Source: Palleronia pontilimi
GTDB lineage: Bacteria > Pseudomonadota > Alphaproteobacteria > Rhodobacterales > Rhodobacteraceae
Reading direction: 5' to 3'
DNA: 64,000 nucleotides
Assembly (NCBI RefSeq): GCF_016412875.1
Contig: NZ_JAEKPD010000010.1
Location: 1-64,000 of the forward strand
Below are positions 33,735 through 42,492 of this stretch, in pieces. Under the pieces are notes generated by a model. It had not been told where the DNA came from, made no database searches, and was given only the letters and a program-made list of their open reading frames with translations. Both the position numbers and the translations under genes were made by a program. Within the stretch, counting starts at the first letter, position 1; each line of letters begins with the position of its first letter.

Positions 33735-35537
33735 ATGACCGACCTCAAATACATCCGCAATTTCTCGATCGTGGCGCATATCGATCACGGGAAATCCACG
33801 TTGGCCGACCGGCTGATCCAGCTTACCGGCACCGTGGCCGAGCGGGACATGAAAGAGCAGCTGCTCGACGCCATGGATATCGAGCGCGAGCGCGGCATCA
33901 CCATCAAGGCCAACACGGTGCGGATCGAATACCCCGCGCGTGACGGCCACACCTACGTGCTGAACCTGATCGACACGCCGGGCCACGTGGACTTCGCCTA
34001 TGAAGTGTCGCGATCCATGAAGGCGGTCGAAGGCTCGCTGCTGGTGGTGGACGCGAGCCAAGGGGTCGAGGCGCAGACGCTGGCCAATGTCTATACCGCG
34101 ATCGAGGCGGACCACGAGATCGTGCCGGTCCTGAACAAGGTGGACCTTCCGGCGGCCGAGCCCGACCGCGTCCGCACCCAGATCGAGGACGTGATCGGCA
34201 TCGAGGCGCACGACGCCGTGGAGATCAGCGCCAAGACCGGCCTGGGCATTCCGGAGGTGCTGGAAGCCATCGTCACGCGCCTGCCGCCGCCCCATGGCGG
34301 GGATCGGGACGCGCCGCTGAAGGCGATGCTGGTGGACAGCAAGTACGACCAGTACCTGGGCGTCATCGTCATCGTCCGCATCATCGACGGCGTTCTGAAG
34401 AAGGGCGACCGCATCCGCATGATGAAGACGGGCGGGACCTATGACGTGGACGATGTGGGCGTCTATCGCCCCGCCATGACGCCGGTGAAGGAGCTGGGCC
34501 CGGGCGAGATCGGCTACCTGAACGCGTCGATCAAGCAGGTCCGCGACACCCGCGTGGGCGATACGATCACCCACGAAAAACGCCCCTGCGCCGCGCCGCT
34601 TCCGGGCTTCAAGCCCTCCGTCCCCGTCGTCTTCTGCGGCCTCTTCCCCGTCGACACCAACGACTTCGAGGACATGCGCGATGCCATCGAAAAGCTCGCC
34701 CTCAACGACGCGTCCTTCACCTCGGAAATGGAAACCTCCGCCGCGCTCGGCTTCGGGTTCCGCTGCGGCTTTCTGGGCCTGCTGCACCTCGAGGTGATCC
34801 GCGACCGGCTGGAGCGGGAATACGACATCGACCTGATCACCACCGCGCCGTCGGTGATCTATCACATCTACCAGCGCGACGGCACCATGACCGAGCTGCA
34901 CAACCCCGCCGACTTCCCCGATCCGTCGACCATCGACCACGTGGAAGAGCCGCGCATCAAGGCGACGATCCTGGTGCCCGACGAATACCTGGGCGACGTG
35001 CTGAAGCTGTGTCAGGACCGGCGCGGCATCCAGATGGACCTGACCTATGCCGGGACGCGGGCGATGGTCGTCTATGACCTGCCGCTGAACGAGGTGGTGT
35101 TCGACTTCTACGACCGGCTGAAATCGGTGACCAAGGGTTACGCGTCGTTCGACTACCAGATGATCGGCTACCGGCCCGACAAGCTGGTGAAGATGCAGAT
35201 CCTGGTCAACGACGAGCCGGTGGACGCGCTGTCGATGATGGTCCACGCCGACCGGGCCGAGGGGCGGGGCCGTGCGATGTGCGAGAAGCTGAAGGACCTG
35301 ATCCCGCGCCACATGTTCAAGATCCCGATCCAGGCCGCCATCGGAGGCCGCGTCATCGCCCGCGAGACCCTGTCGGCCATGCGCAAGGACGTGACTGCGA
35401 AATGCTACGGCGGCGACGCCACCCGGAAGAAGAAGCTGCTGGAGAAGCAAAAGGCCGGCAAAAAGAAGATGCGCCAGTTCGGGAAGGTCGAGATCCCGCA
35501 GGAGGCGTTTATTAACGCGTTGAAGATGGATGGGTAG
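33735..35537 (+). CDS. lepA: Elongation factor 4 (LepA)
   Basis: 600-residue translational GTPase acting on the ribosome (back-translocation or biogenesis factor). G1 is [15 protein letters not shown], the switch region has [16 protein letters not shown]3 is [17 protein letters not shown] and G4 is VLNKVDLP. The LepA-specific C-terminal domain is intact (QRRGIQMDL-like region, then [20 protein letters not shown] and the Lys-rich [18 protein letters not shown]). Start ATG 33735; the frame upstream is a chance extension. The sharp fall in G+C begins right after its stop. Confidence 0.97.
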   Translation: MTDLKYIRNFSIVAHIDHGKSTLADRLIQLTGTVAERDMKEQLLDAMDIERERGITIKANTVRIEYPARDGHTYVLNLIDTPGHVDFAYEVSRSMKAVEGSLLVVDASQGVEAQTLANVYTAIEADHEIVPVLNKVDLPAAEPDRVRTQIEDVIGIEAHDAVEISAKTGLGIPEVLEAIVTRLPPPHGGDRDAPLKAMLVDSKYDQYLGVIVIVRIIDGVLKKGDRIRMMKTGGTYDVDDVGVYRPAMTPVKELGPGEIGYLNASIKQVRDTRVGDTITHEKRPCAAPLPGFKPSVPVVFCGLFPVDTNDFEDMRDAIEKLALNDASFTSEMETSAALGFGFRCGFLGLLHLEVIRDRLEREYDIDLITTAPSVIYHIYQRDGTMTELHNPADFPDPSTIDHVEEPRIKATILVPDEYLGDVLKLCQDRRGIQMDLTYAGTRAMVVYDLPLNEVVFDFYDRLKSVTKGYASFDYQMIGYRPDKLVKMQILVNDEPVDALSMMVHADRAEGRGRAMCEKLKDLIPRHMFKIPIQAAIGGRVIARETLSAMRKDVTAKCYGGDATRKKKLLEKQKAGKKKMRQFGKVEIPQEAFINALKMDG

Positions 35538-35590
35538 TAATCAGCATTAACCGTATCAACATACAGTCTTAGAAGCAGTCGACTTCGTAA

Positions 35591-36007
35591 TTATTCCCGA
35601 GGGTTCTGTCTACATATGTCTTCATACGTAAGCTCACGCTCACCATCTGTATCGCATATTCGAAGCTCTTCGATCTTGAGAGTCTTAACAAACCTACTGT
35701 CGAACTTTCTCGGGAGTCCATTCGTCAGATAGTGGCACTTGTCACCTTCCGATTCATCACGCACGAACGTTGCCCCGTAGAACCGGGCAAGTTCAATCCG
35801 CGCGAAGACTGCTGGCTCTCCGGATATTCTAGGGGAATAGCACTTTCGACAGTGCTCGCATACGGAACTGCTTTCGCGGTGCGCGCAGGTTTCATCGATA
35901 ACCGATAATCCATCGCGGGAGGTGGAGATTGCTGTGCTATTAAATCTGCCACGCGCATGACTGAAGTGGTCTGGATGAAATAGCCTGATAATCCACTCTC
36001 CTTCCAT
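35591..36007 (-). CDS. Hypothetical protein in A+T-rich island (138 aa, Cys cluster)
   Basis: 138 residues starting MEGEWIIRLFHPDHFSHARG. It has a Ser/Arg-rich STSRDGLSVIDETC segment, a Cys cluster CAHRESSSVCEHCRKC that could bind a metal, and a charged C-terminus (KIEELRICDTDGERELTYED). A strong Shine-Dalgarno (GAGG/AGGA, 6-7 bases) precedes ATG 36007. The reading frame looks more protein-like here than the overlapping frame of the 219-residue gene, with which it shares 283 bases. No family name recognised. Its base composition is unlike lepA and the downstream genes, suggesting transfer. Confidence 0.65.
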   Translation of the reverse strand: MEGEWIIRLFHPDHFSHARGRFNSTAISTSRDGLSVIDETCAHRESSSVCEHCRKCYSPRISGEPAVFARIELARFYGATFVRDESEGDKCHYLTNGLPRKFDSRFVKTLKIEELRICDTDGERELTYEDICRQNPRE

Positions 36008-36384
36008 CCTAGGTCCTCAAGATACCTTCTGACGAAGGCATAATCTGCATTCTCTCGGATGAGGAGGTCCTCGTCATCACGTTCCTCATAAACATCAATA
36101 ATTCCATCGGCGGAAACTGCAAAATCGACGACCTGTTCGCCGCGAATACCGCTTACGACAATTCCACCATCAGTTCTCGGAAAGACCTCAATCGTATCGA
36201 GTTCCATGGAGTTCATTGTGCTTACGACACGCAGTGCTGAGTTAACAGACGCAATCGTGGCGGCGTGCCCTTTACCATAATGCCAGCCATCAGGTCTGTT
36301 ATAGAAAGAAAGAACCCTATCAACGGCTTTTTGGACCTTTGAGGGTGAGTTCGATTCTAATGATGCAAAGACTGCTTTGTTCAT
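35725..36384 (-). CDS. Hypothetical protein in A+T-rich island (219 aa; C-terminus doubtful)
   Basis: Residues 1 to about 130 look like a genuine folded domain (DRVLSFYNRPDGWHYGKGHA, IEVFPRTDGGIVVSG, VVDFAVSADGIIDVYEERDD, FVRRYLEDLGW). The remaining 90 residues are Ser/Pro/Arg-rich and overlap the 138-residue gene in another frame, so they look like read-through of a lost stop or the result of an indel. ATG 36384 overlaps the preceding gene's stop as ATGA, so the pair is coupled. No function recognised; no catalytic motif seen. Confidence 0.65.
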   Translation of the reverse strand: MNKAVFASLESNSPSKVQKAVDRVLSFYNRPDGWHYGKGHAATIASVNSALRVVSTMNSMELDTIEVFPRTDGGIVVSGIRGEQVVDFAVSADGIIDVYEERDDEDLLIRENADYAFVRRYLEDLGWKESGLSGYFIQTTSVMRVADLIAQQSPPPAMDYRLSMKPARTAKAVPYASTVESAIPLEYPESQQSSRGLNLPGSTGQRSCVMNRKVTSATI

Positions 36385-36659
36385 TTCTTCGTGCCATCGT
36401 ATGCATCGCGAAGAGTTTCCATCGGCATGATCCTATTTCCCGTGAGCTGTTCGATCTGGGTTAAGGCTGCAGTAATTTCGACCATCAATGTCTTGGCTGT
36501 CGTGAACGACATGTGGATCTGAGTGTGAGGAACCCCATCAACCATAAGAAGAAGGTTCATATCCGAAAGCGAACCAGCGAGGTTGAAGCCATTTGTGTAG
36601 ACTTGCTGCACTTCAACGTGCCGAGGCCCCATGCCCTCTGCTAAGTCTTTATCGGACAA
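36381..36659 (-). CDS. Small DUF3467-like hypothetical protein
   Basis: 92 residues. The pattern VQQVYTNGFNLAGSLSDMNL, a beta segment (LLLMVDGVPHTQIHMSF) and a C-terminal helix TTAKTLMVEITAALTQIEQL resembles the small DUF3467 family, although this is a judgement by eye. It is the first gene of the three-gene A+T-rich island, and its TGA overlaps the next gene's ATG by 4 bases. Start ATG 36659. The function of DUF3467 proteins is unknown. Confidence 0.7.
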   Translation of the reverse strand: MSDKDLAEGMGPRHVEVQQVYTNGFNLAGSLSDMNLLLMVDGVPHTQIHMSFTTAKTLMVEITAALTQIEQLTGNRIMPMETLRDAYDGTKK

Positions 36660-36826
36660 CTAATAATCCCCACATGCGCGATTTCCTGAGATTGTGATAC
36701 ATCACGCTACCAGTTTCAAGCGCATAAGCTAACTTAGGATGAACTGCACGGACACATATAGTTCAAACAGCAAGCGTAGGGTGAGAATTCACGGCGAACC
36801 GCCCGCTGACCGCAGCCGCTTACCAC

Positions 36827-36846
36827 GGTGCGCATGAATGCGCACC
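36827..36846. repeat. Perfect hairpin at right border of A+T-rich island
   Basis: GGTGCGCAT-GA-ATGCGCACC: a perfect 9-bp inverted repeat with a 2-base loop. It lies 8 bases beyond the stop of the small membrane protein gene (minus strand), where it could end that transcript, though no T-run follows. It marks the return to high G+C after the island. Confidence 0.7.
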
Positions 36847-36854
36847 CTGCTGCG

Positions 36855-37211
36855 TTAGCGGACCGCCTTCTCCCGCCCCACCGCATACACCGCCACCGCC
36901 ACGATCGCGTAGGCTCCGTTCACCGTCAGCACGAAGCTCCACGGTGCGCCTGCGCCCCAGATGAGTTTCGCGGACAGCGACGCCAGCGCGTTCAGGACCA
37001 CGAAGCCGGTGATCCAGGCGGCTGCTCCGCTCATCCGGGCGAAGATGGGGATCAGGGCCAGGGCGAAGACCACCGACCAGAACTCGCGCCCCGCCGACAG
37101 GATCAGGGGCATGAGCTCGGCCCCCGCCATGACCGTGATGGCGATGGAATTGGCGATGCATCCCAGGATACCGGCGATGGCGGCCACGATGACGTTGCGT
37201 GCAGTGAACAT
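36855..37211 (-). CDS. Small integral membrane protein
   Basis: 118 residues with four hydrophobic helices (VIVAAIAGILGCIANSIAIT, FWSVVFALALIPIFARM, ITGFVVLNALASLSA, AYAIVAVAVYAVG). No family recognised. Start ATG 37211 preceded by GGAAGA. It follows the entericidin-like gene on the same strand with a 50-base gap and ends next to the island-border hairpin. Confidence 0.75.
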   Translation of the reverse strand: MFTARNVIVAAIAGILGCIANSIAITVMAGAELMPLILSAGREFWSVVFALALIPIFARMSGAAAWITGFVVLNALASLSAKLIWGAGAPWSFVLTVNGAYAIVAVAVYAVGREKAVR

Positions 37212-37261
37212 GGGTCTTCCTTTACTGTGGCGCAGGTCCGAACGGCCCGCGCCCTATGAAC

Positions 37262-37405
37262 TTACAGGTCTTCCTGCACGTCTTGTGCCGCGCCCTGGAC
37301 GACGCGGCCCGCGCTTTGCAGGTCCTGTCCCGCGCCGCCTACGGTTTCGCAGCCGGTCAGGGCCAGCAGGGCGATCAGGACGATGGTGTGGTGAAGCGGG
37401 GTCAT
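37262..37405 (-). CDS. Entericidin A/B family lipoprotein
   Basis: 47 residues: signal segment TIVLIALLALTGC with lipobox Cys at about residue 19, followed by ETVGGAGQDLQSAGRVVQGA and a short acidic end. This matches the entericidin EcnA/EcnB family of tiny cell-envelope lipoproteins linked in enterobacteria to stress-induced lysis. Start ATG 37405 with GGAGAGTCCC upstream. An upstream Arg-rich extension of the same frame is rejected. Confidence 0.88.
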   Translation of the reverse strand: MTPLHHTIVLIALLALTGCETVGGAGQDLQSAGRVVQGAAQDVQEDL

Positions 37406-37585
37406 GGGACTCTCCGAAGGTGGTGTTGCGTGACCCAGCCCAACCGCGCGCCATGGCGTTGGGTTCCGGCGGCGCGGCATCCGCGCCGGTTTCCGCCTGC
37501 GACACAATTTGGGCCCCGGCGTGAAACTTCATCTGCATCGGCGCCGTGACTGTCACACGAAACGTAAACATCACGGGAGACGACC

Positions 37586-37813
37586 ATGACTTCGATGACC
37601 AAAGCCGCCCTGGCCCTGACTGCCAGCCTTGCGCTGACCGGCACCGCCTTCGCCAAGGGCCACGACCAGGCGCAGGGCGCCGACGGCACCCCCGGCGCCA
37701 ATGCCGGATCCGAGACCGCCGCGGCGGCCCAGACGTTGGGCGGCACGCGTGGCAAGGGCAAGGGCCCGAGCCCGAAGCCCGGAAAGTCCAACGACGCGAA
37801 CGCTCAGAAATAA
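37586..37813 (+). CDS. Small secreted Gly/Lys-rich protein
   Basis: 75 residues: a signal peptide (KAALALTASLALTGTAFA) and a low-complexity mature tail rich in Gly, Ala, Lys and Pro (GTRGKGKGPSPKPGKSND). GGGAGA lies 7 bases before ATG 37586. No known domain; probably a periplasmic or exported basic peptide of unknown role. The entericidin gene lies on the other strand 180 bases away. Confidence 0.75.
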   Translation: MTSMTKAALALTASLALTGTAFAKGHDQAQGADGTPGANAGSETAAAAQTLGGTRGKGKGPSPKPGKSNDANAQK

Positions 37814-37856
37814 CGAGCAGGGGGGATCGGGCCGGTGGTCCGGTCCCTTGTGCGGC

Positions 37857-38600
37857 TCAGGCGTCCAGGAAGGCGCGGATCGAATCCTCGACCGCGCGGG
37901 GCTTTTCGGCGTGCAGCCAGTGGCCCGCACCGGGAATGCGCGCGAAGCGGGCCTTGGGGAACAGGTCGCGGATGCGGTCGTGGTGGTCCTTGCGCACGTA
38001 GTCGCTGTCTTCGCCGCTGAGAAACAGGGCCGGGCGGTCGAAGCGTCCGTCGATCTCGTCCCAGCCCACGATGCTGTCCATCTGCGCGTCCAGCGCGTCC
38101 AGGTTCAGGCGCCACTCTTTCTTCTGGGTATCGAGCGATTGCAGCAGGAACGCCCGGACGCCGTCATCGGGCACCAGCTCGGCGAAGCGCGCGTCGGCCT
38201 CCTTGCGGCTTTCGATCCCGTCGAGATCCAGTCGCCGCATGGCGTCGATGAATTGCTGCTGCGAATGCTCGTAGGCAACCGGCGCGATATCGGCCACCAC
38301 CAGCCGCCGCACCTTGTCGGGGTGCCTGAGCGCCAGCGCCATGGACGCCTTGCCGCCCATGGAATGGCCCAGCACGTCCCACTGGTCTTCGACCACGTCG
38401 GCCAGGTCGTCGGCCAGCGCCGCGTAGGAATGGTCGTCGTCCCAGAACGACGCGCCGTGGTTGCGCATGTCCACGGCCGTGACCTGGCCCCGGTCCGACA
38501 GGCGCTTGGCGATCACCCCCCAGTTGCGCGCCGAGCCGAACAGCCCGTGCGCGATCAGCAGCGGCGTGCCGCCCGTCCCTTCGGTCCGGCGCTCCAGCAT
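37857..38600 (-). CDS. Alpha/beta hydrolase (YbfF-like esterase)
   Basis: 247 residues. The nucleophile elbow is DVLGHSMGGKASMALAL (Ser about residue 95), the oxyanion region is LIAHGLFGSARNWG, and the catalytic His is in PGAGHWLHAEKP near the C-terminus with Asp in FLSGEDSDYV. The fold matches the esterase YbfF group acting on short or medium acyl esters. ATG 38600 shares a base with the glyA stop (TGATG); GTG 38603 is an alternative. It is therefore translationally coupled behind glyA. Confidence 0.9.
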   Translation of the reverse strand: MLERRTEGTGGTPLLIAHGLFGSARNWGVIAKRLSDRGQVTAVDMRNHGASFWDDDHSYAALADDLADVVEDQWDVLGHSMGGKASMALALRHPDKVRRLVVADIAPVAYEHSQQQFIDAMRRLDLDGIESRKEADARFAELVPDDGVRAFLLQSLDTQKKEWRLNLDALDAQMDSIVGWDEIDGRFDRPALFLSGEDSDYVRKDHHDRIRDLFPKARFARIPGAGHWLHAEKPRAVEDSIRAFLDA

Positions 38601-39895
38601 CACAGGTCGGGGTAGATCGGGAAACGCTCGCAGAGTTCGGTCACCTCGGCCCTGACGCGCGCCTCGGTCTCGGAATTGTCGTCTTCGCCGTGGGCGGCCA
38701 GCCCGTCGACGACCTGGCAGATCCAGTCGCCGATCTGGCGGAACTCGGGCTCGCCGAAGCCGCGTGTCGTCCCGGCGGGCGAGCCCAGCCGGATGCCGCT
38801 GGTGATCGTCGGCTTCTCGTCGTCGAAGGGGATGCCGTTCTTGTTGCAGGTGATGTGCGCGCGGCCAAGGGCGGTTTCGGTCGCGTTGCCCTTCACGCCC
38901 TTGGGACGCAGGTCCACCAGCATCAGGTGCGTGTCGGTGCCGCCGGTCACGATGTCGAGGCCCCCCTTCATCAGCTGGTCGGCCAGCGCCTGGGCGTTCT
39001 TGATGACCTGCTGCTGGTAGGTCTTGAAGCCGGGATGAAGCGCTTCGCCGAAGGCGACGGCCTTGCCTGCGATCACGTGCATCAGCGGGCCGCCCTGGAT
39101 ACCGGGGAAGATGGCCGAGTTGAACTTCTTGGCCAGCGCTTCGTCATTGGTCAGGATCATGCCGCCGCGGGGGCCGCGCAGGGTCTTGTGGGTCGTGGTG
39201 GTCGCCGCGTGGGCGTGGGGGAAGGGCGAGGGGTAGTCGCCCGACGCCACCAGCCCCGCGAAATGGGCCATGTCGACCAGCAGGTAGGCGCCCACGCTGT
39301 CGGCGATTTCGCGCATCCGGGCGAAGTCGATGATCCGCGGAATGGCCGAGCCGCCCGCGATGATCAGCTTGGGCTGGTGTTCGGTCGCCAGCGCCTGCAC
39401 CGCATCGTAATCAAGCAGCAGGTCGCTTTCGCGAACGCCGTATTGAATGGCGTTGAACCACTTGCCCGACTGGTTGGGCTTGGCCCCGTGGGTCAGGTGG
39501 CCGCCGGCATCGAGGCTCATCCCGAGGATCGTGTCGCCGGGTTGCAGCAGGGCGGTGAACACGCCCTGGTTGGCCTGCGAGCCCGAGTTGGGCTGCACGT
39601 TCGCGAAGCCGCAGCCGAATAGCTGCTTGGCGCGCTGGATCGCCAGGTTCTCGGCGATATCGACATATTGACAGCCGCCGTAATAGCGACGGCCGGGGTA
39701 TCCTTCGGCGTACTTGTTGGTCAGCACGCTGCCCTGCGCTTCCATCACGGCCCGGCTGACGATGTTTTCGGACGCGATCAGTTCGATCTCGTGGCGCTGA
39801 CGGCCGAGCTCCTGCTCCATGGCGGAAAACAGCTCGGGGTCAGTGTCGCGGATGGACTTGGTGAAGAACCCTTCGTCGCGGTGGGGGGCGTTCAT
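38600..39895 (-). CDS. glyA: Serine hydroxymethyltransferase
   Basis: 431-residue PLP enzyme interconverting serine and glycine with tetrahydrofolate. Landmarks are [60 protein letters not shown], the PLP-lysine motif [17 protein letters not shown] (about residue 235), and [20 protein letters not shown]. Full length. Start ATG 39895; a 14-codon upstream extension is rejected. It is divergent from nadK (169 bases) and first of a two-gene operon with the hydrolase. Confidence 0.97.
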   Translation of the reverse strand: MNAPHRDEGFFTKSIRDTDPELFSAMEQELGRQRHEIELIASENIVSRAVMEAQGSVLTNKYAEGYPGRRYYGGCQYVDIAENLAIQRAKQLFGCGFANVQPNSGSQANQGVFTALLQPGDTILGMSLDAGGHLTHGAKPNQSGKWFNAIQYGVRESDLLLDYDAVQALATEHQPKLIIAGGSAIPRIIDFARMREIADSVGAYLLVDMAHFAGLVASGDYPSPFPHAHAATTTTHKTLRGPRGGMILTNDEALAKKFNSAIFPGIQGGPLMHVIAGKAVAFGEALHPGFKTYQQQVIKNAQALADQLMKGGLDIVTGGTDTHLMLVDLRPKGVKGNATETALGRAHITCNKNGIPFDDEKPTITSGIRLGSPAGTTRGFGEPEFRQIGDWICQVVDGLAAHGEDDNSETEARVRAEVTELCERFPIYPDL

Positions 39896-40064
39896 GGCGG
39901 AATTCCTTCCTGTGCTGGCAGCATTTGCGGGCGGCATACCGTATCATCCGACCCTCGGGAAGGGTCATAAGCGACGCATGTCCGGCGGGCCTCCGACACA
40001 CGCTTGTCAAGCCGTGCCGATCCGGTCACGTTGGGCGCGGCACGCAGGGGGCAGAAGGTCTTCA

Positions 40065-40826
40065 ATGTACGACAAGATCGCTTTCGTGGCCAGCCGTACC
40101 GAAATCGCGCAGGCCGCCATGGAAAGGCTGACCAAGCGGTATGGCCAGGTGCCGCAGGCCAAGGCCGACGTGATCGTGGCGCTCGGCGGTGACGGGCACA
40201 TGCTGCGGACCCTGCACGACACCCAGGATCTGCCCGCGCCGGTCTATGGCATGAATTGCGGCACGATCGGCTTCCTGATGAACGAGTTCCACGAGGAAGA
40301 TTTGCGCGCCCGGCTGGACGCGGCCGAAACCGCGACCATCAACCCGCTGTCGATGCACGCCACGACCACGGGCGGCGAAAGTTTCGATGCGCTGGCCATC
40401 AACGAAGTGTCGCTGCTGCGCGCGGGTCCCCAGGCCGCGAAGCTGAGGATCAGCGTGGACGGCAAGGTGCGCATGGACGAGCTGGTCTGCGACGGGGCGA
40501 TGGTGGCGACGCCCGCGGGCTCGACCGCGTATAACTACAGCGCCAACGGGCCCATCCTGCCCATCGGCGCGGATGTCCTGGCGCTGACGGCGATGGCCGC
40601 CTTCCGGCCCCGCCGCTGGCGCGGCGCGCTGTTGCCCAAGTCGGCGCGGGTGCGCTTCGACGTGCTGGAAAGCGGCAAGCGGCCGGTGATGGCCGATGCC
40701 GATGGCCTGTCGGTGCGCGAGGTGGCATCGGTGACGGTGCAGATCGAGCCGTCCATCACCCACACCATCCTGTTCGATCCCGGGCACGGGCTGGAAGAGC
40801 GGCTGCTGCAGGAGCAGTTCACCTGA
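40065..40826 (+). CDS. nadK: NAD kinase
   Basis: 253-residue enzyme phosphorylating NAD to NADP. The GGDG motif is VIVALGGDGHMLRTLHD. MNCGTIGFLMNEF and the NAD-binding NEVSLLRAGPQ are present, and the conserved TPAGSTAYNYSANGPILPIG completes the active site. Start ATG 40065; an 82-codon upstream extension overlapping the glyA start is rejected. Convergent with the DUF2125 gene. Confidence 0.96.
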   Translation: MYDKIAFVASRTEIAQAAMERLTKRYGQVPQAKADVIVALGGDGHMLRTLHDTQDLPAPVYGMNCGTIGFLMNEFHEEDLRARLDAAETATINPLSMHATTTGGESFDALAINEVSLLRAGPQAAKLRISVDGKVRMDELVCDGAMVATPAGSTAYNYSANGPILPIGADVLALTAMAAFRPRRWRGALLPKSARVRFDVLESGKRPVMADADGLSVREVASVTVQIEPSITHTILFDPGHGLEERLLQEQFT

Positions 40827-40841
40827 TCCGCGCGCCGTACG

Positions 40842-41816
40842 TCAGCGCAGGCGGGGGGCGGGGCCGATCGGAAGCGGTCCGAGCATGGTCAGGCCGTTCC
40901 TGAAGTCCAAGGACACCTCCAGGTCGTCGCCATCGCCGAAGAAACTCAGGACCCGCTCGATCTGGCTCTGGCGGTCCTCGGCGAACAAGCCGATGCTGAC
41001 GGCGATATCGAGCGCGGTGCGCCAGTTCTCGATCAGCAGGTCGATCGTGCCTTGCGGCCGTCCGTCGGCGCCGACCTCGAGCAGGCCGTTGCCCGAAAGC
41101 TCGATCCCGCCCCACAGGAACGACAGGTCATGCAGGTCGATCCGGTCCACCACCGGCAGGCTTTCCAGCGCGGTCCGGTCGATGGGGGCGGCGAAATCCA
41201 GCGTGGTGTCCAGGCGGATCTGCTCGACCTCGCCCAGGCCCTTGGCGCTCAGCCGTTCCTGCATGGGGCGGGGCAGGGCCACGTTCGCGGCGATGACGCC
41301 GACATTCTGATGCCGCGCGTCGGGCGCCCCTTCGGGAATGCGGGTGGCCACGCGAAGCTGGTCCATTGACAGGCTTTCGCTTTCGGTGTCCACGCGTAGC
41401 TTGTCGATGACGAAGGTCGCGTGGTCCAGCGGCAGCGACGGCGCCGTTTGCAGCGTGACCGATCCGCGCGCCTTTTCGTTGGTGAATGTCACCTCGCCCG
41501 CCGGGCCCTGCATCGTGATCCGCGGCGGCAGCGCCGCGATGATCTGGTTCGGCTTGTAGCTCAGGGCCAGGATCTGGAAGAAGGCCGCCTGGATCGCGGT
41601 GCCGTCGGGGCTGACCACGTCGACATCGCTGAAGGTCGTGTCGAATCGGTTGGGAAAGCCGCGCACGCTGTAATCCGGCTCGTTCAGCGTCCAGCCGGCC
41701 CGTCGCAGGTCGTCCAGCCCCCGGGCCAGACCGTTGTTCAGGAAATGGGCCCCCACGAACCAGTAGCCCGACCACACGATGGCGGCGGCGATGACGACGA
41801 TGATCAGCTTCTTCAT
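40842..41816 (-). CDS. DUF2125 domain protein
   Basis: 324 residues with an N-terminal membrane anchor or signal (KKLIIVVIAAAIVWSGYWFV), then an extended beta-rich region typical of DUF2125 (GWTLNEPDYSVRGFPNRFDT, PNQIIAALPPRITM, DLHDLSFLWGGIELSGNGLL, GTIDLLIENWRTALD). The family occurs mainly in alphaproteobacteria; envelope location, function unknown. Start ATG 41816 (MKKLI). Divergent from the cyclotransferase gene. Confidence 0.88.
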   Translation of the reverse strand: MKKLIIVVIAAAIVWSGYWFVGAHFLNNGLARGLDDLRRAGWTLNEPDYSVRGFPNRFDTTFSDVDVVSPDGTAIQAAFFQILALSYKPNQIIAALPPRITMQGPAGEVTFTNEKARGSVTLQTAPSLPLDHATFVIDKLRVDTESESLSMDQLRVATRIPEGAPDARHQNVGVIAANVALPRPMQERLSAKGLGEVEQIRLDTTLDFAAPIDRTALESLPVVDRIDLHDLSFLWGGIELSGNGLLEVGADGRPQGTIDLLIENWRTALDIAVSIGLFAEDRQSQIERVLSFFGDGDDLEVSLDFRNGLTMLGPLPIGPAPRLR

Positions 41817-41874
41817 GGGGTATCTTTCGGTTGCGGGCCTTTTCCTCGGGCCTGTCATCGTGTCTACAGCGCCC

Positions 41875-42426
41875 ATGAACAGCATACCAGATATGGACGT
41901 CAGCGAGATGTGGGTGTTCGGCTACGGCTCGCTTGTCTGGAATCCGGAATTCCCGGTGGCCGAACGGGCCGTGGCGCACCTGGCGGGCTTCCGCCGGTCG
42001 TTCTGCATGCGCTCGATCCACCATCGCGGCTCGGTCGACGATCCGGGACTGGTCCTGGCGCTGGACCCGGCGGACGGGCACAGCTGCAAGGGCCTGGGAC
42101 TGCGGGTCGAGGCGGGCCACGAGGACGCGACCTTGCAGGCCTTGCGCGCGCGCGAGCTGATCTCGTCCGCGTATCTCGAGCGGTTGGTGGACCTGTCGCT
42201 CGAGGATGGGCGGCAGGTTCGTGCGCTGGCCTACGTGATCGATCCCGCGCACGAGCAATATTGCCACCTGGATCTCGAAGAACAGGCGCAGGTCATCGCT
42301 CAGGCCGTGGGCGGGCGCGGTCCGAACCACGAATACCTGTCGAAAACCGCGGCGCATCTGAACGAGCTGGGCATCGGCGACAGCGATCTGGACTGGCTGT
42401 GCCAGCGGGTCGCGGCGTTGCGCTAG
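41875..42426 (+). CDS. Gamma-glutamylcyclotransferase (ChaC type)
   Basis: 183 residues from ATG 41875. The family N-terminus is WVFGYGSLVWNPEFPVAERA, followed by GFRRSFCMRSIHHRGSVDDP. The putative catalytic acidic residue lies in the region LRARELISSAYLERL, and the C-terminal HEQYCHLDLEEQAQVIAQ matches ChaC proteins that degrade glutathione to 5-oxoproline and Cys-Gly. No Shine-Dalgarno marks the start; ATG 41893 and ATG 41908 are equally possible. Stands 66 bases before the ExbB-like gene. Confidence 0.88.
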   Translation: MNSIPDMDVSEMWVFGYGSLVWNPEFPVAERAVAHLAGFRRSFCMRSIHHRGSVDDPGLVLALDPADGHSCKGLGLRVEAGHEDATLQALRARELISSAYLERLVDLSLEDGRQVRALAYVIDPAHEQYCHLDLEEQAQVIAQAVGGRGPNHEYLSKTAAHLNELGIGDSDLDWLCQRVAALR

Positions 42427-42492
42427 GGCGCTTTTCACCCAACCGCCACTGTCTTATGCTGCGCTGCGACGCACAAGAACTGGATCCCGTCG

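Noticed and set aside
40002-40012. GCTTGTCAAGC palindrome between glyA and nadK as promoter/operator
   Set aside because: It contains TTGACA on the minus strand, but no -10 follows at the right spacing, and an 11-base palindrome alone is weak evidence for an operator.
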